Translations under genes and position numbers: made by a program | Assembly: GCA_964035795.1 (NCBI GenBank) | Contig: OZ038322.1 | Span: 1,027,281 to 1,091,280 of the forward strand | DNA: 64,000 nt | Reading direction: 5' to 3' | From: Pterobdella sp. o SKG-2022 | Lineage: Eukaryota; Annelida; Clitellata; Hirudinida; Piscicolidae | The notes under the pieces: generated by a model | Seen by the model: the letters and a program-made list of their open reading frames with translations, nothing else | Database searches by the model: none | Told to the model about the DNA's origin: nothing | Part shown: in pieces, positions 12,571 to 26,325 of the stretch | How positions within the stretch are numbered: position 1 is the first letter of the stretch | Layout of the letters: every line of letters begins with the position of its first letter

Positions 12571-12775
12571 TATTTATTCATTGAGCTCAAAAAATTTCTC
12601 AAAGCAAACAACTTACAAACCTATTGCTTTATCGGTTTATAATTTGAAAAGATTTGATTCAAAAAAGTTTTTTCATTCAGAGGAATATCATTTTATTTGA
12701 AATTTTTTTGTTTGAAGGACATGAATAAAATTAATTAATTATAAACTGGTAGCATGCTAGCAACCCCGTGATGCA

Positions 12776-12960
12776 TCTTGTAATGTAATGTAATGCGGTA
12801 TTTATAAAACGCTTTTCCTTATAGATCAAAGCGCTTGCTACAAATTTAATGTAGCGAAAACACACTGTGGAAAAAGTGCTAATTGTCGGCCCACACGGGA
12901 TCAAACCCGGTAACTTTAGATAATTAGTCTAATGCTCATCCATTGAGCTATACGGGCCGA
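12776..12960 (-). mobile_element. tRNA-derived SINE, Ile(AAT)-like head
   Basis: On the minus strand 12958-12887 folds as a tRNA. It has a seven-pair acceptor stem (GGCCCGT with GTGGGCC, plus wobble), a D arm with the A-box-like TAGCTCAATGG, an anticodon stem TTAGA/TCTAA with loop CTAATTA (anticodon AAT), and a T arm GGGTTTGATCCC in place of the B-box GGTTCGANTCC. It continues into a body with AAGCGCTTTGATCTATAAGG and AAAGCGTTTTATAAATA, and ends in short ATTAC repeats near 12780. The joined body and tail make a SINE more likely than a working tRNA gene. The 3' part resembles the GCGCTATAAA-type ends of the LINEs here. Confidence 0.65.
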
Positions 12961-14696
12961 TTGTGGCCCATTCAAAGGTACTTCCAGGCTGGTTTGCCTC
13001 AAACCAACAAGTTTCACCTTTTGAATCGTCTCTCATTATTCAAAAATAGCCTCTCAAAAAAGACCTTCTAACCCAACATGATGAATGACACGACACATGC
13101 CTGGGTATCTGAATCGTTCGCTAGAGTGATGGAGTATGACTCAGATTTTTGCAAACAAATATTACTGTATAGCGAGAATAACACCAGTGTTTAAATAGGA
13201 TTATTAGTCATGCTAGTTATATTCACAAACCTTCTTGCCTTGAATTTTTCTCACAGAAGTTCCAGGCTGCATTCTGACCCACATTACCTACAAACTTATG
13301 TTATGTTCTTCTGAGAAGATTTGCAGGCAGTAACAGCCGTTAGCTGCGTTACAAATTTTATAAGACTCGTAAATAAAACATAAGATTAAAATCAAAGTTG
13401 GAATATATATTTAGTAGAGCCAACTCTTGATGAAAATAAAGTTTATAAAGCGCTATACAAACACTTCGTGACTTTTTGAATAAATAGTGTCTTTTCACCT
13501 TACCCTTCTATGGAAATTTCACCTAGTTTTAACTTCTTCATTTGAACATCACGGCATATTAACCTGATTTATTATTTCCATATTTATTAATATTTATCAG
13601 TTAAATTGGAAATTTTATTTGATTTTGAACTATAGTTTAAAATGGCAGAATAACGCACAAAGGCTTTGTTTAGCTTAAACTGTTCAAGTTTTGAACATAT
13701 GTATTCCTCTCGTGGCATCTGTGCACAAATACCCCGTCACTTGCAACTTTTTCATTGATGTTTTTGCATCAAATTTAATTCAAAAATTCCATTTTGAAAA
13801 TAGAATTTGAATAAAATTTTTCGTGTCTTCATTGAATCGTTTGACAGGCGGGGCATACATGTAAATTATCAATCAAATGAGGCAGTGAGCCGGAAATCCC
13901 TAAACTTCTCCACCGGATAAAACATTATTAACCATCATAAGAAAAATTTAATTCAAGCAAAAATTAGCTTTTCATGAATGTCTTAAACTATCAACAAACT
14001 GGATCTATTCTCCGTGGTATTGGATGGATCTTCGTATTTACAATAAAAAAAATAATAATGAATAATAAAAAATACATAATAAAAAATAGAATAAAAAAAT
14101 AATAAGAATAAGAATAATAAAGCCTGACTCATAAAAGTAAACGAGTGATATACCCATGTATCAATACGATGCAAAGCTTGCCAACTATGATTCTGATCAG
14201 CTGATAATGCATATGTTAATGTATAAATTTTAAGCCGTGAGTTATTTTTGTTCACTATAAAAAGCCCGTTTGTTCTTCACTTGCCTATTGAGAGGTTATT
14301 TGTTCATTGTAAAGTTCTAGTAGTAAGAAGTCAAACGAGGTGGCATACTTCTCCTCGTTTGATTATACTGTCTTCAAAAGTCATAAATTAAATTCAGTTG
14401 ATAATAGTATCCATTTTCTTAGTGTTGATCCTAACTACGTTAGCATATGATATAAAATTTTTATTTATTTTCCACAACTTGACGTTGAAAACTGTTGATA
14501 AAATTTTTAATTAAATATATTTATAACAAATTATTGGTTAAATATATTCATAAACAATTGGGAATCTTTCAATTTTTAATTGAATATATAATTATAATCA
14601 TACTCGTCATTGATTTGATTTATATTTATAAATAATTGTTACTCAAATATATTTATAACTTACCTCCAGCCTATTAGCAAGCAGCTAGCCCATAAA

Positions 14697-17258
14697 ATGG
14701 ACAGGGATAATAGAAGAAAGAGCGCAATGGATTATGTAATCGTGGGAGCTTGTACAGTCTTACTGGTTCTCACTTGTCCAATTAGCATCTTCATAGTCTT
14801 CCGGGTTTGTTTTTGTTTTGTTCTATGGTTTTTACTCATATTCAACCGTTGAAATATGTTTAGAAGTTATTGCAATCAATTTAAAAACCGTTGCAAACAG
14901 TTTTGGGATTGTTCCAATTACTTTTCAAGTTGATGAAATCACTTCTCAATCTTTTACTAATCTAGAAAGTTTCATCAAAAAATTAAATACTTGCGCATGA
15001 GTTTGCCGGAAGTCTTAAGAAGGGTTAGGAAAATGGAGGACTTAGGAAAGGGGCTAAAAAAATATTAATCTTTTATAACCTTTTATTATATTAGACTATC
15101 TTACACATATATCAATTGGTCTTGAAACTCCCTGGGTTAAACATAATAAACTACGTAGATTATTATTATTATTATTTCAAAAAGTAAAAAAAGATTGTGA
15201 AAATGAGTTTTTTTGAAATATTTTTCATACAAAATAGTAGGTGACAAATCTCTTAAACCTGAATTAACAACTATTAATAAGAAGATATAACTATATGAAT
15301 ATTATCAAATGGCAGTTAGGCTTTTGCTGCGCTCATTAGAACATCATTCATCAAATTGTGAGACTAAGAAACGCATATTAATAAGAATTATTTTTAATTA
15401 CTCATACTCCAAATTTGTAATAATTCACTTGTATCTCTTGCGTGACTGTTAGGGCCAGAGGAGGCAATCGAAGCAGCATCACAAAGCCTTTGTTGCATTC
15501 TTTTGTGTCCTATTTTGTTCTGAGTTTTTATTCTTGTTTTCTATATATTGTTATATGTGTCTTTAGTTTGGCAGATGATTCTTCTTTTTATTGACACGGC
15601 AAGGCAAACTACTCAACTCTGGAAGCGGTGGATTTTGAATTCCGTGTTGGATGTTAGCTCGGGCTGTCAGTCTATAAAATATATTTCAAATAAAAGACTT
15701 TTCATAATTCACTCTATACTAGTATCAATAATTCGAGTCAACTGCTGTCAGCCATGTTACTGGGACATGTACAGTAGTATAATCTAGGTAAGTAAGTCGA
15801 ATATTTGATCGCCCCGACCTGGGGTTTCGATTGCGCAATTTATTGGTTTCACAGGGCACTCCTCCATGTGGACACTTGATATTTAATGACTTACTTTTCA
15901 TGCTCCTTATTTGACTAGCTGAATACCATTGTCTTAACTACTTTTTGAGCTTGGTTGTTTAGTCGAGTCTCAATAAAGATATACATTTTAGATAACTGAG
16001 CAAATCAACACTCATTTCAAAGCAGTGTTATGTTCGATAACTTTTACAAATTAGTTCACAACTTAAATGTGAGAACTGATAATACTGCAATTATAAAAGC
16101 TAATTGCTATTTTATGGTTCTTTGAGTCGTGGCTAGTAAGATTGAAGTCAACACAATTCCAAAATTTGGTTTAACTTATTTTCTACTCATAAATTATGAA
16201 CTAAATTCAAAATATATATTTTAGAAAGAACTTTCGACTATTTTTGAATACCATTTTTTTTAAATAGTCAAATATTTTTAACTTGTTTTAATATATTATT
16301 ATTAATATTCTATTGGTGTCGTATTGTTTTATCTCTTGAGTTTCGAAAAAAGAATTTTTAATGGGAGACACAAAAATCTTCTATTCCCCTTATATTATCA
16401 ATTCTGGAATTATTCGGAATCTATATTTTAAAATAAATTTACTTAAATTTTCAAATCGACGTGAACTTTTTTTATTGACAAATGATCACATCTATATATT
16501 AAATTCATTATAAAATTCTTAAAAATTGAAACATTATAAAGTTTGAGAATGAGCTTTTATTATGATGAGAAATTGAGTAGCCTTGAGGTCACAATTAGGA
16601 ATATTTAGGTCTTCATTAAATCTATCTACTAAGTCAGTGTTGTAATTCATAATGAAAACTTAAAGTTTGTATACTTTATAATGTGAGTTCAACTTACAAA
16701 AAGCTTCGTATTATTATTCAACCAATAAAAGCGTTTGATTCAAATCGTTTAAGTTAATAGGCTGGCTTAGTTTACCATAAATTCATTATAGTCTTATTGA
16801 ATTTTTACTGCATTTTCCAAATTTTTGCTGCATTCATATAGCAAAAAAAAATAGAAGAAAAAAATTTCGTCTGTTCTTTTTAGCCTTTTGGTTTTTCACT
16901 GTTTTTTGTTTAGACGAAATGGACCGTTTGACTTCATTCTTTTCAATAAGCTCTGTGGTAACAAGGTCTTTTGGCATCCTGGCCTTTTGAGCTTCCTGAT
17001 TTGCTTATGGGAAGTTGTTCATGGTTTGAAACAAGAGAACTTATTGTAGTTGATAGAACCTGTTACTTTCGGGTATTCTAGTTCTTATTTTGGGTACTTG
17101 ATGACCATTCCTCAAACAATGGTAAACCTTATGAGATATTTTTCCTACTTGACGTATGAACTTTACCCTGGCAGATAGTGAAGGAGTACCAAAGAGCCAT
17201 AATTTTCAGGTTGGGTAGGGTGCTATCTGAACCCAAGGGACCAGGTCGTTAACCAATC

Positions 17259-17313
<55 letters not shown>

Positions 17314-20300
17314 GACATTTCTGCAGTTTCAATATAATGTTCATTTTATTTATTTATTTGTTTTATTTATTTGACGCCTCGTGATAAAATTTTTAAGAAA
17401 AGTGAGTCTTACTTACTAGTTAAGTTTTTGCTAGCATATCAAACAAACTCTATGAAAATTCATCTTAAAACACATCTAACAGGTCTTTTCTGCATCATTC
17501 CATGCATTGACACCTTTCAAAATATTGACCTTAGAACTATAACTTTTGACGTGCCCCCACAAGAGGTCAGGTTCATAATTGTAATATACCTTAAAGAGGT
17601 CAAGGTCCTAATTGTAATATTCTTTAAAGAGGTTAAGTTCACAATCATGACGAGCATTTGATCTGTAAGGATTTAATTTTTATCAATACATATGATGTCT
17701 CAAATGTTTTATATTATAATTTTTTAAAACAAAATTTTGGCTTTTAGTTTTGAGCCATTACTCAAATTTTTTATTAAGATGTGCACATAACCAACATAAT
17801 AAATAATGAGAATATTCAATAAAAATTCCAACAATGTTTCCTTCTATCTAACCCTTCATAAACTTGAAATCCATTGAAAACATTGAATTTCCGCAGATCT
17901 TGACTAAAGATTCACTGACGATAGCTGTGGATGCAGTAGTCTATTTCCGCATCAACAACCCCATGATTTCGGTGTGCAATGTCGAAAACGCAGCCAGGTG
18001 GTTTTGATTACTTTTTATAACGTTTTGAAATTGAATTTCTATTTGAATTATTATATTTATTATGCTTTGAGGACTGAAACAAATGTGAGTGAAACAAACA
18101 TAAAGTCTTTGTTTACTTAACCCACAAAGTTTTTCGAAAGACAATCTCACGTCATCACGTGATCAATCAATAATTTACAAAAAGCTTGGTATGTTAAATT
18201 AATAAATACTTTGGTTAGCAACCGACATGTTCGACTGTTTGCGAAAATTGTCTTTCAAAGTTATTTTGTCTGCTTTCTGGACACGGCCTGTTTCTTATTT
18301 TTATCAAAATTATTTTAGATTTTCATTATAAAAACTTTAGCTTAACTTTTTTCTAAATTTCTCCAACTTCTTCCACTACTTGCAAATCTTCATTTATCAT
18401 TATTGACCAGAGGTCGTGTCTGTTCAACCTGTGTCAGAATAGCTATGTTACATGCTGCTGAAACATGGCCTGTAACAGTTTCCACATTGAACCGCCTTAG
18501 ACGAAATGATCTTGCCATGATTCGCTGGATGTGCAACATCAAAACGAATGATAACGTTTGTTTTCACTCACTCCTTTCAAAACTTGGCATTTGGGATGCT
18601 GAGGTAGTTCTTCGTACAAGCAGGATGAGGTGGTTTGGACATGTAGAGCGTAGCGTGGGTTGGATTTCTCAGATGCGAAAGTTGGATTTAGATACTTGCA
18701 AGAAGCCTGGTAGGCCCAAAAAGACTTGGAATGAGCTCATATTGAATGATAAAAGAAAGGTAGACATGGTTTGGGCGGATCCACTCAATCGCTCTGAATG
18801 GAAAGGCCGACTTCGAGATAGAACTTTCAAAAAACCCAACCCTTGGTAAAAGAAAACGGGCTATAAAAAGGATTTGATCGATTGATTGATGTTTGTTTCT
18901 CTCACTATATTCTTTCAAAAGTTACATATTTCATAGACAACTTGAATTATAATTTTTCCCAAATTCCTCACTCCACCCTTCATCCTTATCACTGAACTTC
19001 TCCAAAGATCCACTCAGCTGCTAGCTCAAACCACCTTGAGAAATATGCTAGGCACGAGGACCCTATCACAGATCCTGCAAGACAGAGACAATATCAGTCA
19101 CCAAATGCAGGTGTTGGCGTGTTGTGGGGTGTAGCTCACGGTGGAAGATATTAGTATTGCTTGTATAGCCGTTATAAGATTTCTATATTTATAGAATGAA
19201 AAAGTTTTTATAACTTCCAAAAATGAGTTTGCATGCATGATTGTTAAAACCATTCAATATCCAATATTCAAAACACTCATTTAACTTGCACAATTGATCA
19301 CCAGAGTTCATTGGACGTAGGCACTGATCCTTGGGGTGTAGTGGTCGAGCGAGTTGAGATGTTAGTTTGGCTAGTTTGAACTTTTGATTTGTGTAATGAA
19401 TATTTACAATTAGAATTATCTATAACGGCCCGCATAGCTCAGCTGGTAGAGCGTTAGACTAGCTATCTAAAGTAATCGGGTCTAATCCCGCGTGGGCCGA
19501 CAATTATACACACAAGGAGTAGCGCTCTGTGAAACATCTGTTGAGCTAACGAAACCCCAATATGGGGCGACTGAAAGTCGATCTAAAAAAAACGAAATAG
19601 TTTGAACTAACAATAAAAGTTTATAGAATATATCGAAAAGCTTCGTTGAAAAAAAAAAGCAAATATTCGTGTTTTTATGATTCACAATTTTGAGACTAAT
19701 TATTCTCAAAAAGTTTATAGAGCACTTCATAAAGCTAATTTGAATTTTCAATTACTTGAAAGATAATTCTATTATATACAATGCCACACTATAATAACCT
19801 TCATGGCACACAACAACAACTCCTACAACACACCACAACTCCTACAACACACCACAACTCCTACAACACACACAACAACTTCTACAACACACCACAACAA
19901 CTCCTACATCACACCACAACAACTCCTACAACACACCACAACAACTCCTTCAACACACTACAACTCCTACAACACACCACAACAACTCCTTCAACACACT
20001 ACAACTCCTACAACACACCACAACAGCAAAGATGTCAGGCTTCCTCTACAAATGCAACGATCTATGGCTGCGGAAGCTGAAGCGACTAGAGAAGCCAAAG
20101 CTAAAGTAGGCCATATTTCTTTAAATAGATCATTCTATTAAAATAGGCCATGTTGCTTTGAGTAACTCAAATTCTTTCAATGTATCATATTGCTTTTCAG
20201 CATTATCTTTTAATAAGCAAAAGCACCAACGGCATTTGTTATAATTGGCAAAGCGGTATGACTCTTATCTTCAACTTAAACTACTTCAACGCTCACTTGA

Positions 20301-22125
20301 CCGCATCCATCTCATCAGATCATCGCAGCCGATGGAGAATTACAAGCCTCTAAAGCTCTGAAGGCCGCAGCAGATGTTATGTGTGAGTCATCATCAGCTC
20401 TTCAACTCAGGTAGGATAGCAATGCTTGTGTCAGTTGGTTGGTGTTTTGACGTCATGTTCTAGTGATTCTTTGTTTGTTTAATTATTAGTATATTATTCT
20501 ACATGCAAGTTTTCTTTGATTTTGAAAATTCACATTTGAACTTTGTCATTGTTTCTTCACCTGTATAACTACTGTATCGTGTATTGAACACTCTTCTGAA
20601 TAATTATATGCTAAGATCCACTCAAGAAATGGGAAGTTTTGAATAAAATATCCAAGTTTTGAAAGTGATAAGTTCTGGACAAATAGACTGCAATGGGTCA
20701 CATTATTTCTATTTCTTATTTATTTATTTGTATTAATTTTGATAATGCTTATCCATTCAAATGATTTCACAAGCGCGTATTTCCATGTGTTATGCTCAAA
20801 AGCAAAAATACAGTGTAGTTTAGCGTATTAATATCCATTTGGCAAAATAGTTGTTAGTCTCGTATTGTTTTGAAAACTTCTAGTCATGTATTTAATCAGT
20901 AAGTAAGTCAGCCATTTGATTGCTTCATCTGTGGTTTCAGTTGTGCGATTGATTGGTGTGGAAAAATGGGGTTTCGGGGTTTTCCTCTGTTTTGTGTTTT
21001 CTCTTTAGCTTCATTCAGCTTTGCCCATTTTTTGAATTCGTATTTTGTTACTGATGCGGTATTCATGCGTGAACGTCTTCTTTGTAATTTATTACTGAAT
21101 GTTTTTTGGACCTCTACCACTATCAGTAGATTTGACCTGCAAAGTATTTAGCCAAGATAGTTCTATCTTTTCTTCCATGTTTTTTTTGAATCTTTTTTGA
21201 GTTTTCATTTGAGCTACGGCCTGGTTGAGAGATTCAACGCACCTTAAATCCTTTTAAACCAGTATTTCTACAGTCTTCTATTGCCACTCTATCGGGTCCT
21301 CCAAACATTTTATGAACTCATTCGCATCAAAATTTTTTTTTCAGATAAATTGTTTATTATATTGAAAAATTCCCTTTTTATATAATGTTCTTTCCTAGTG
21401 CTTGTTGTATGGACTGAGACCTCATATTCTCTAATAGATATTGCAGTAAGAACAATTTGCTTAAGAGCAATACCGAACTGAAAAGACAGAGAAATAAAAT
21501 GCTTGTCAAATAAAAAGTCTCTCAAAAAAAAACTACATGAAATAGAAAGTGCGAAGAAATATAAAAGCTAAGATGAGCAAACTTGCCTTTGCATGCGATT
21601 AAAAATCAATGAAGTAAATGAAAACATAGCTTCAAGTGAACGTTGCAAAAATTTAAAATAATTCAAATTCATTAAATGAACTAATCAAACGACACAAAGT
21701 TTTCTTAACTCGAAAAAAATTTATATTATCAAAATATTATTATATGCTAAATAACAATGTCCAAAAATTTTATAATGGCCCAAAAAGATAGTTTCAACAT
21801 TGGAAATCTGCAGACTGATCCCAACCTAGCGAAGATTTGTAGATTCATTTAAAATATGAAACTCAATTTTTATTTAATATTAAAAACGTTTCAAGCTATG
21901 TATTTACAGAGAATAAAGATATTACGAGAATTAGTATTCTCTTAAGTGTTGAAAAGTCGTGAAGATTTGAATAAAATTAAAAATATAATAACACCAGTCA
22001 TAATTCATCAATCAAAACCAACTTCTCTCAGGTACCTACAGACTCTGAACAGCATAGCAGCTGAAAGAAACAGTACCATAGTTTTTCCCATTCCTATTGA
22101 GATGATGAAGACCTTCGTGAATTAG
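14697..22125 (+). CDS. Stomatin-like band-7/SPFH protein, nine exons
   Basis: Exons: 14697-14804, 17175-17244, 17483-17565, 17897-17997, 19008-19110, 19305-19360, 20027-20105, 20319-20410, 22032-22125. The total is 786 nt, 261 aa, with all phases consistent and all introns GT-AG. Stomatins are monotopic proteins that sit in the inner leaflet as a hairpin, oligomerise, bind cholesterol-rich membrane and modulate channels and transporters. Visible features: hydrophobic hairpin at residues about 12-35 with the conserved Pro (TCPISIF), then the SPFH domain with EYQRAIIFRLGR, FDVPPQEILTKDS, STQLLAQTTLRN, DPWGVVVERVEI, QMQRSMAAEAEATREAKAK and ADGELQASKAL. The end is STIVFPIPIEMM, the usual stomatin C-terminus. 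It is slightly short because the cytoplasmic N-terminus is brief. The ATG at 14697 is the only start that opens this frame just before the hairpin; an upstream 5' exon cannot be excluded. I cannot tell which stomatin paralogue this is. Confidence 0.93.
15787..15855. repeat. Dispersed repeat pair member (GTAAGTAAGTC...)
   Basis: GTAAGTAAGTC followed by ATTTGAT, TGGGGTTTC, TTG.GC.ATT and ATTGGT is shared with 20898-20965 in the same order with about one-fifth substitutions. Both copies lie in introns of the stomatin gene. The family is not identified. Confidence 0.5.
17262..17313. repeat. (TA)n microsatellite in stomatin intron 2
   Basis: About 26 uninterrupted TA units start 17 bp downstream of the donor of stomatin exon 2. 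Confidence 0.95.
18404..18890 (+). pseudogene. RTE-type LINE fragment, C-terminal part only
   Basis: An open frame of about 148 codons (18403-18849) matches the C-terminal region of RTE-like reverse transcriptases. It has HAAETWPVT (the YGSETW motif), NDLAMIRWMCNI, RTSRMRWFGHVER, KKPGRPKKTWNE and a final WKGRLRDR. After the stop comes a short ATTG-type repeat tail (GATCGATTGATTGATG), as usual for RTE 3' ends. No endonuclease or RT palm is present, so it is a strongly 5'-truncated insertion. It lies in sense orientation within stomatin intron 4 (17998-19007). The intact reading frame suggests a fairly recent insertion. Confidence 0.8.
19427..19600 (+). mobile_element. tRNA-derived SINE, Ala(AGC)-like head
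   Basis: 19427-19499 folds as a tRNA: acceptor GGCCCGC/GTGGGCC, good A-box TAGCTCAGCTGG, anticodon stem TTAGA/TCTAA with loop CTAGCTA (anticodon AGC). The T arm GGGTCTAATCCC departs from the B-box at two positions, and the T loop lacks TTC. The sequence continues through TAGCGCTCTGTGAAAC and a palindromic CCCCAATATGGGG to an A8 run at about 19586. It lies in stomatin intron 6. The head is clearly related to the SINE at 12776-12960, which argues for a repeat rather than a working tRNA gene. A standalone tRNA-Ala pseudogene is the alternative. Confidence 0.6.
19804..20024 (+). repeat. A/C-rich minisatellite abutting stomatin exon 7
   Basis: Units of about 12-23 bp made of CACAACAACTCCTACAACAC variants repeat through the 220 bp that end exactly at the CAACAG acceptor of stomatin exon 7 (exon starts at 20027). 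The repeat therefore replaces the usual polypyrimidine tract. Confidence 0.85.
20898..20965. repeat. Dispersed repeat pair member, second copy
   Basis: This is homologous to 15787-15855 (GTAAGTAAGTC, ATTTGAT, TGGTTTC, TTGTGCGATT, ATTGGT in order). It lies in stomatin intron 8. Confidence 0.5.
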
Positions 22126-22870
22126 GTGCACAAAATATCGAATCAACCTCATTCAAAAATGCTTCAGTGAACTTAAATATTTTAATTCCCGAGGCCTATT
22201 GGAACGATCTTATATACAACTTTTTGTATCCTAATACTAACTCAATTCATGGCTGGTGTTTGTCTATTTATATAGATTTATATAAATATTCCCGTGTTGA
22301 GAATATTCGTAATTTTTAAGTTTAAAACTTCAAGTCATAGGGTGAGGTCATTGGGTTTTGGAAAAGTTTTTCTGGAAATAGGGATTTACCCAATAGCGCA
22401 ATTTTTTATTGATTTTCATTATAAATTTCATTTATTTTTATAGATTTTATTTATTTCTTTTAGATAAATTAAAAAATTTTTGAACGAATTTAATTGCTTC
22501 AGACATCACAACTCCCTGATATTGCCTTGTATAGTTTTTAACTTTCATTTTGACCAAATAAATACAGTTTAAATAATCTGAAGCCTAAATTAAAAATAAT
22601 TTTATACTTATGATGTGGAACGAAAAGAAACGTTGACCCACAATTGAGGAAACTTCAAAAGAAATGACTTGCTTCAGTAACTAATACCTCTTTCCTTCAG
22701 TTCTTATGTCTTGGGAGAAATCCTATTGACTCATTATTTAAAACTCTGTAAAAGCTGTTTGGAAATAATCTTTTATTTAAATCTTTGTGGTTTCCATTTG
22801 CAACATTCATGGAAAATTTCATTTTTCAAAAATGTTTGTTAGTTTTGTCAATTTAAGAAACTTGGTAAAA

Positions 22871-22978
22871 GAGATGAACCAATTAAAATGGTCGTTCAGG
22901 ATTATAGCTCTTATCGCAGCCATGTTGCCTTCTCCCCCAGTCATAGCTTACAGATTTTAGCTTGCATGGTGTTGAGAA
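22871..22978. repeat. Dispersed ~110-bp repeat, copy 2
   Basis: Second copy of the repeat at 12453-12570; shared blocks include CCAATTAAAATG, TATCGCAGCCATGTTGCC and CAGATTTTAGCTTGC. It lies about 750 bp downstream of the stomatin stop codon. Confidence 0.7.
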
Positions 22979-25036
22979 TAAAATAAAGGTGACTTTGATA
23001 ATGATGATGGTGATGAAGATGATGAGACTGGTCTTGGGCATGACATTAAGACACCTACGCCCTAGCTGGTTGGGCTGCTACCTTTCAGGGTTAAAGCTAA
23101 ACTACCTTTCACTGTCTTCCAGTAATCCTTTTGGCTTACTGACTTTATCTAATCAACCTAATTTTTTGAAGAACCCCACACTGACTGTTTTATCAGTCTG
23201 CTCTCATCAGATTAAGTTTCTAGGACAACTTTTTTATATGTAAAGAAAGCATCTTCAGAACCAACACTAACAATCTGACGGCGAAGGGTGCCAGCCAATC
23301 ATTCCACCATGCTGCTCGATGGACGCTTCAAAATAACCCTATAATTATTCTCAAACAACTTTTTGAAAAATGGCGCATCTGACATAATTTGAAATGATTG
23401 GAAATGAATTGTCGTCTCTCTCTCTCACTGTGGCATTCTTAATGATGCTCTTTTAATTATTCAAGCCAAATAATTGAATTTAATGAAAGTTTTAAAAAAA
23501 AATTTTCTCTAAACCTTTTAAAAATCTTCTTTGAAATAAATGCTATTTAAGTTCAAAAGTTTTTTTTTGAACGGTTGAAAGGGAATTTAAATAATGAAAA
23601 AGTTTTTAGAATAACCATAAAATATTGCCTTTTGAGTTGGTCCTTCAATTCATCACACCTCTGAGCACAGTCCCAAATCTCAAGTCTTCACGCTAATGCT
23701 TCTTACCTTTTTCTATTTTGTATTTAATTACTTTTTAATACCGTTTCTTTAAATTATTGAAAAAAAATTTAATTGCTTTTGAGAAAAAACGAATTATTTT
23801 GAGACACGAAAATTTTCAATCGATTAGAGAAAGAATTTTTATCTCTTTTGACAGTTTGCAGTTTCAACATATTTCTAACGCCCTAAACCCTTCGCAAACT
23901 CTCTAAAACACCTTAGTACAATCCATTAATCAAACCAATGAAAGTTTCAGCCGTTAAAAATTCAAAAAAAAACGTTAAATTTGAAATTTTTAAATTTAAA
24001 GCTTCCGATAACTTGCAGCAGGAATTCTGAAAAACGAGTGGCAACCGTGTGGGAAGGCAAACATTTCATCTTTCTTTTTTTCGTCCTCATAGTTCCTTAA
24101 AAAATTTGATCCCAAATGGAAGCTTCCATCTCAGATCACAGTTGAAACTCACCACAATTCTTCAAACACTTGCAAGTTTCTATCAAGAAAAATTTGAGGC
24201 ATTTTTGCTTTTATTAATGCTGAAGGTTTCAAAAATTTAAAATCTCACTTAATACTTTTAAAAATCAAATCTGCATAATTATGAAAATAAAAAAAAGAAT
24301 TTAAAGCAAATAACTCAAGAAAACAGTTATCTTAAACTTCCGTTACAAAAATTGCATAAAAATAGCCATAACAAGGGAGAATAACAGAAAAGAAATTTCT
24401 AAAAATACACGCAAAGATAAAAGGACCACATTGCGTTCAGTTAATTATGTCCAAAACATAATCAGAAATCTTTGTTTAAGCCCACTTCACTTTTGTCTTT
24501 CTCATTATCACGCACAGAAATGATTTTCTTCGAGATTAATTAAATTTTGTTTTGAGAGATTTTTATATTATTTTTCGATCCCTGGAGAATTTTATATCTT
24601 TGGAAATTATATTTTTGGAGTTTTATTATCATTTTAAAAATTTTATTATACCGAAAAAATTCGAATTTTGAAAAAAAAAAAAAGGAAATTATACTTTATA
24701 TCAAGATAAGAATCATACTACATCCGATAAGAGATTTCCTAATGCGAGCACAAGGAATGTCGACCGCCATTACTTAAAAAACGAAAATTTTATTCAAAAA
24801 CTCTAAATAATTATCCTTTGATTTTTTTTATTTAGTTTTTTAACTTTTAATGATTTTGCTTAACGTTTTCAAACTCACAAACTTTTAGTCAATTTTCCAG
24901 CTTTTACCAACTCTGGCTTCTTTACCAAAGTTTCCTTTTCCCCCTTTACTCATCCATCTCTAGATCTTTTATCTTTTTATTTATTTACTTGAAATGCATT
25001 TTAATCTGATCATTTTCCTTCTTTCTTTCATTTTTT

Positions 25037-25112
25037 CATATATCCATCCATCCATCGATGCATCCATCCATCCATCCACCCATCCATCTATCCATCCATC
25101 CATCCACCCAAC
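25037..25112 (+). repeat. (ATCC)n microsatellite
   Basis: About 75 bp of CATC/CCAT tetranucleotide repeats with small interruptions (GATGCATCC, ACCC). Confidence 0.9.
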
Positions 25113-25412
25113 CATTAATTTTCCAGTCTTCTCGGTTATTTGCTGATCTTCTTAATTTTCTCATCGGATCATTTTTCTCACGAGCACCTCTTCAATTAAT
25201 TACCAGCACATCTCCCCTTGATTCATTGCCTCAGCCAGCATCCATCTCCGCCTCCTCCGTTCCATTTATTTTTCCCAGTCTCTCTGCACATTATTGCGAA
25301 ACATATAATTGATTGGTGAATAATGTATATTTTCATTAGTTGAAATTAGTTTTTGGAACAAAAATAAAAAATGGAAAATAAAAAGCACAAAATCGCTTAA
25401 TTTTAACTCTTT

Positions 25413-26325
<913 letters not shown>

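Larger units (their letters stand above)
10861..14696. other. Gene-free stretch upstream of the stomatin gene
   Basis: No exon is supported here. It holds a dispersed repeat copy (12453-12570), a tRNA-derived SINE (12776-12960) and an AAGCTT-core repeat remnant (about 12130-12180). At about 11900-12075 the motif CGACACTC..GGAG occurs twice, inside two small imperfect hairpins. About 13440-13465 contains AAGCGCTATACAAACAC, which looks like another retroelement 3' end. The open frame on the minus strand at 11826-12128 has no recognisable domain and I do not call it. Confidence 0.5.
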
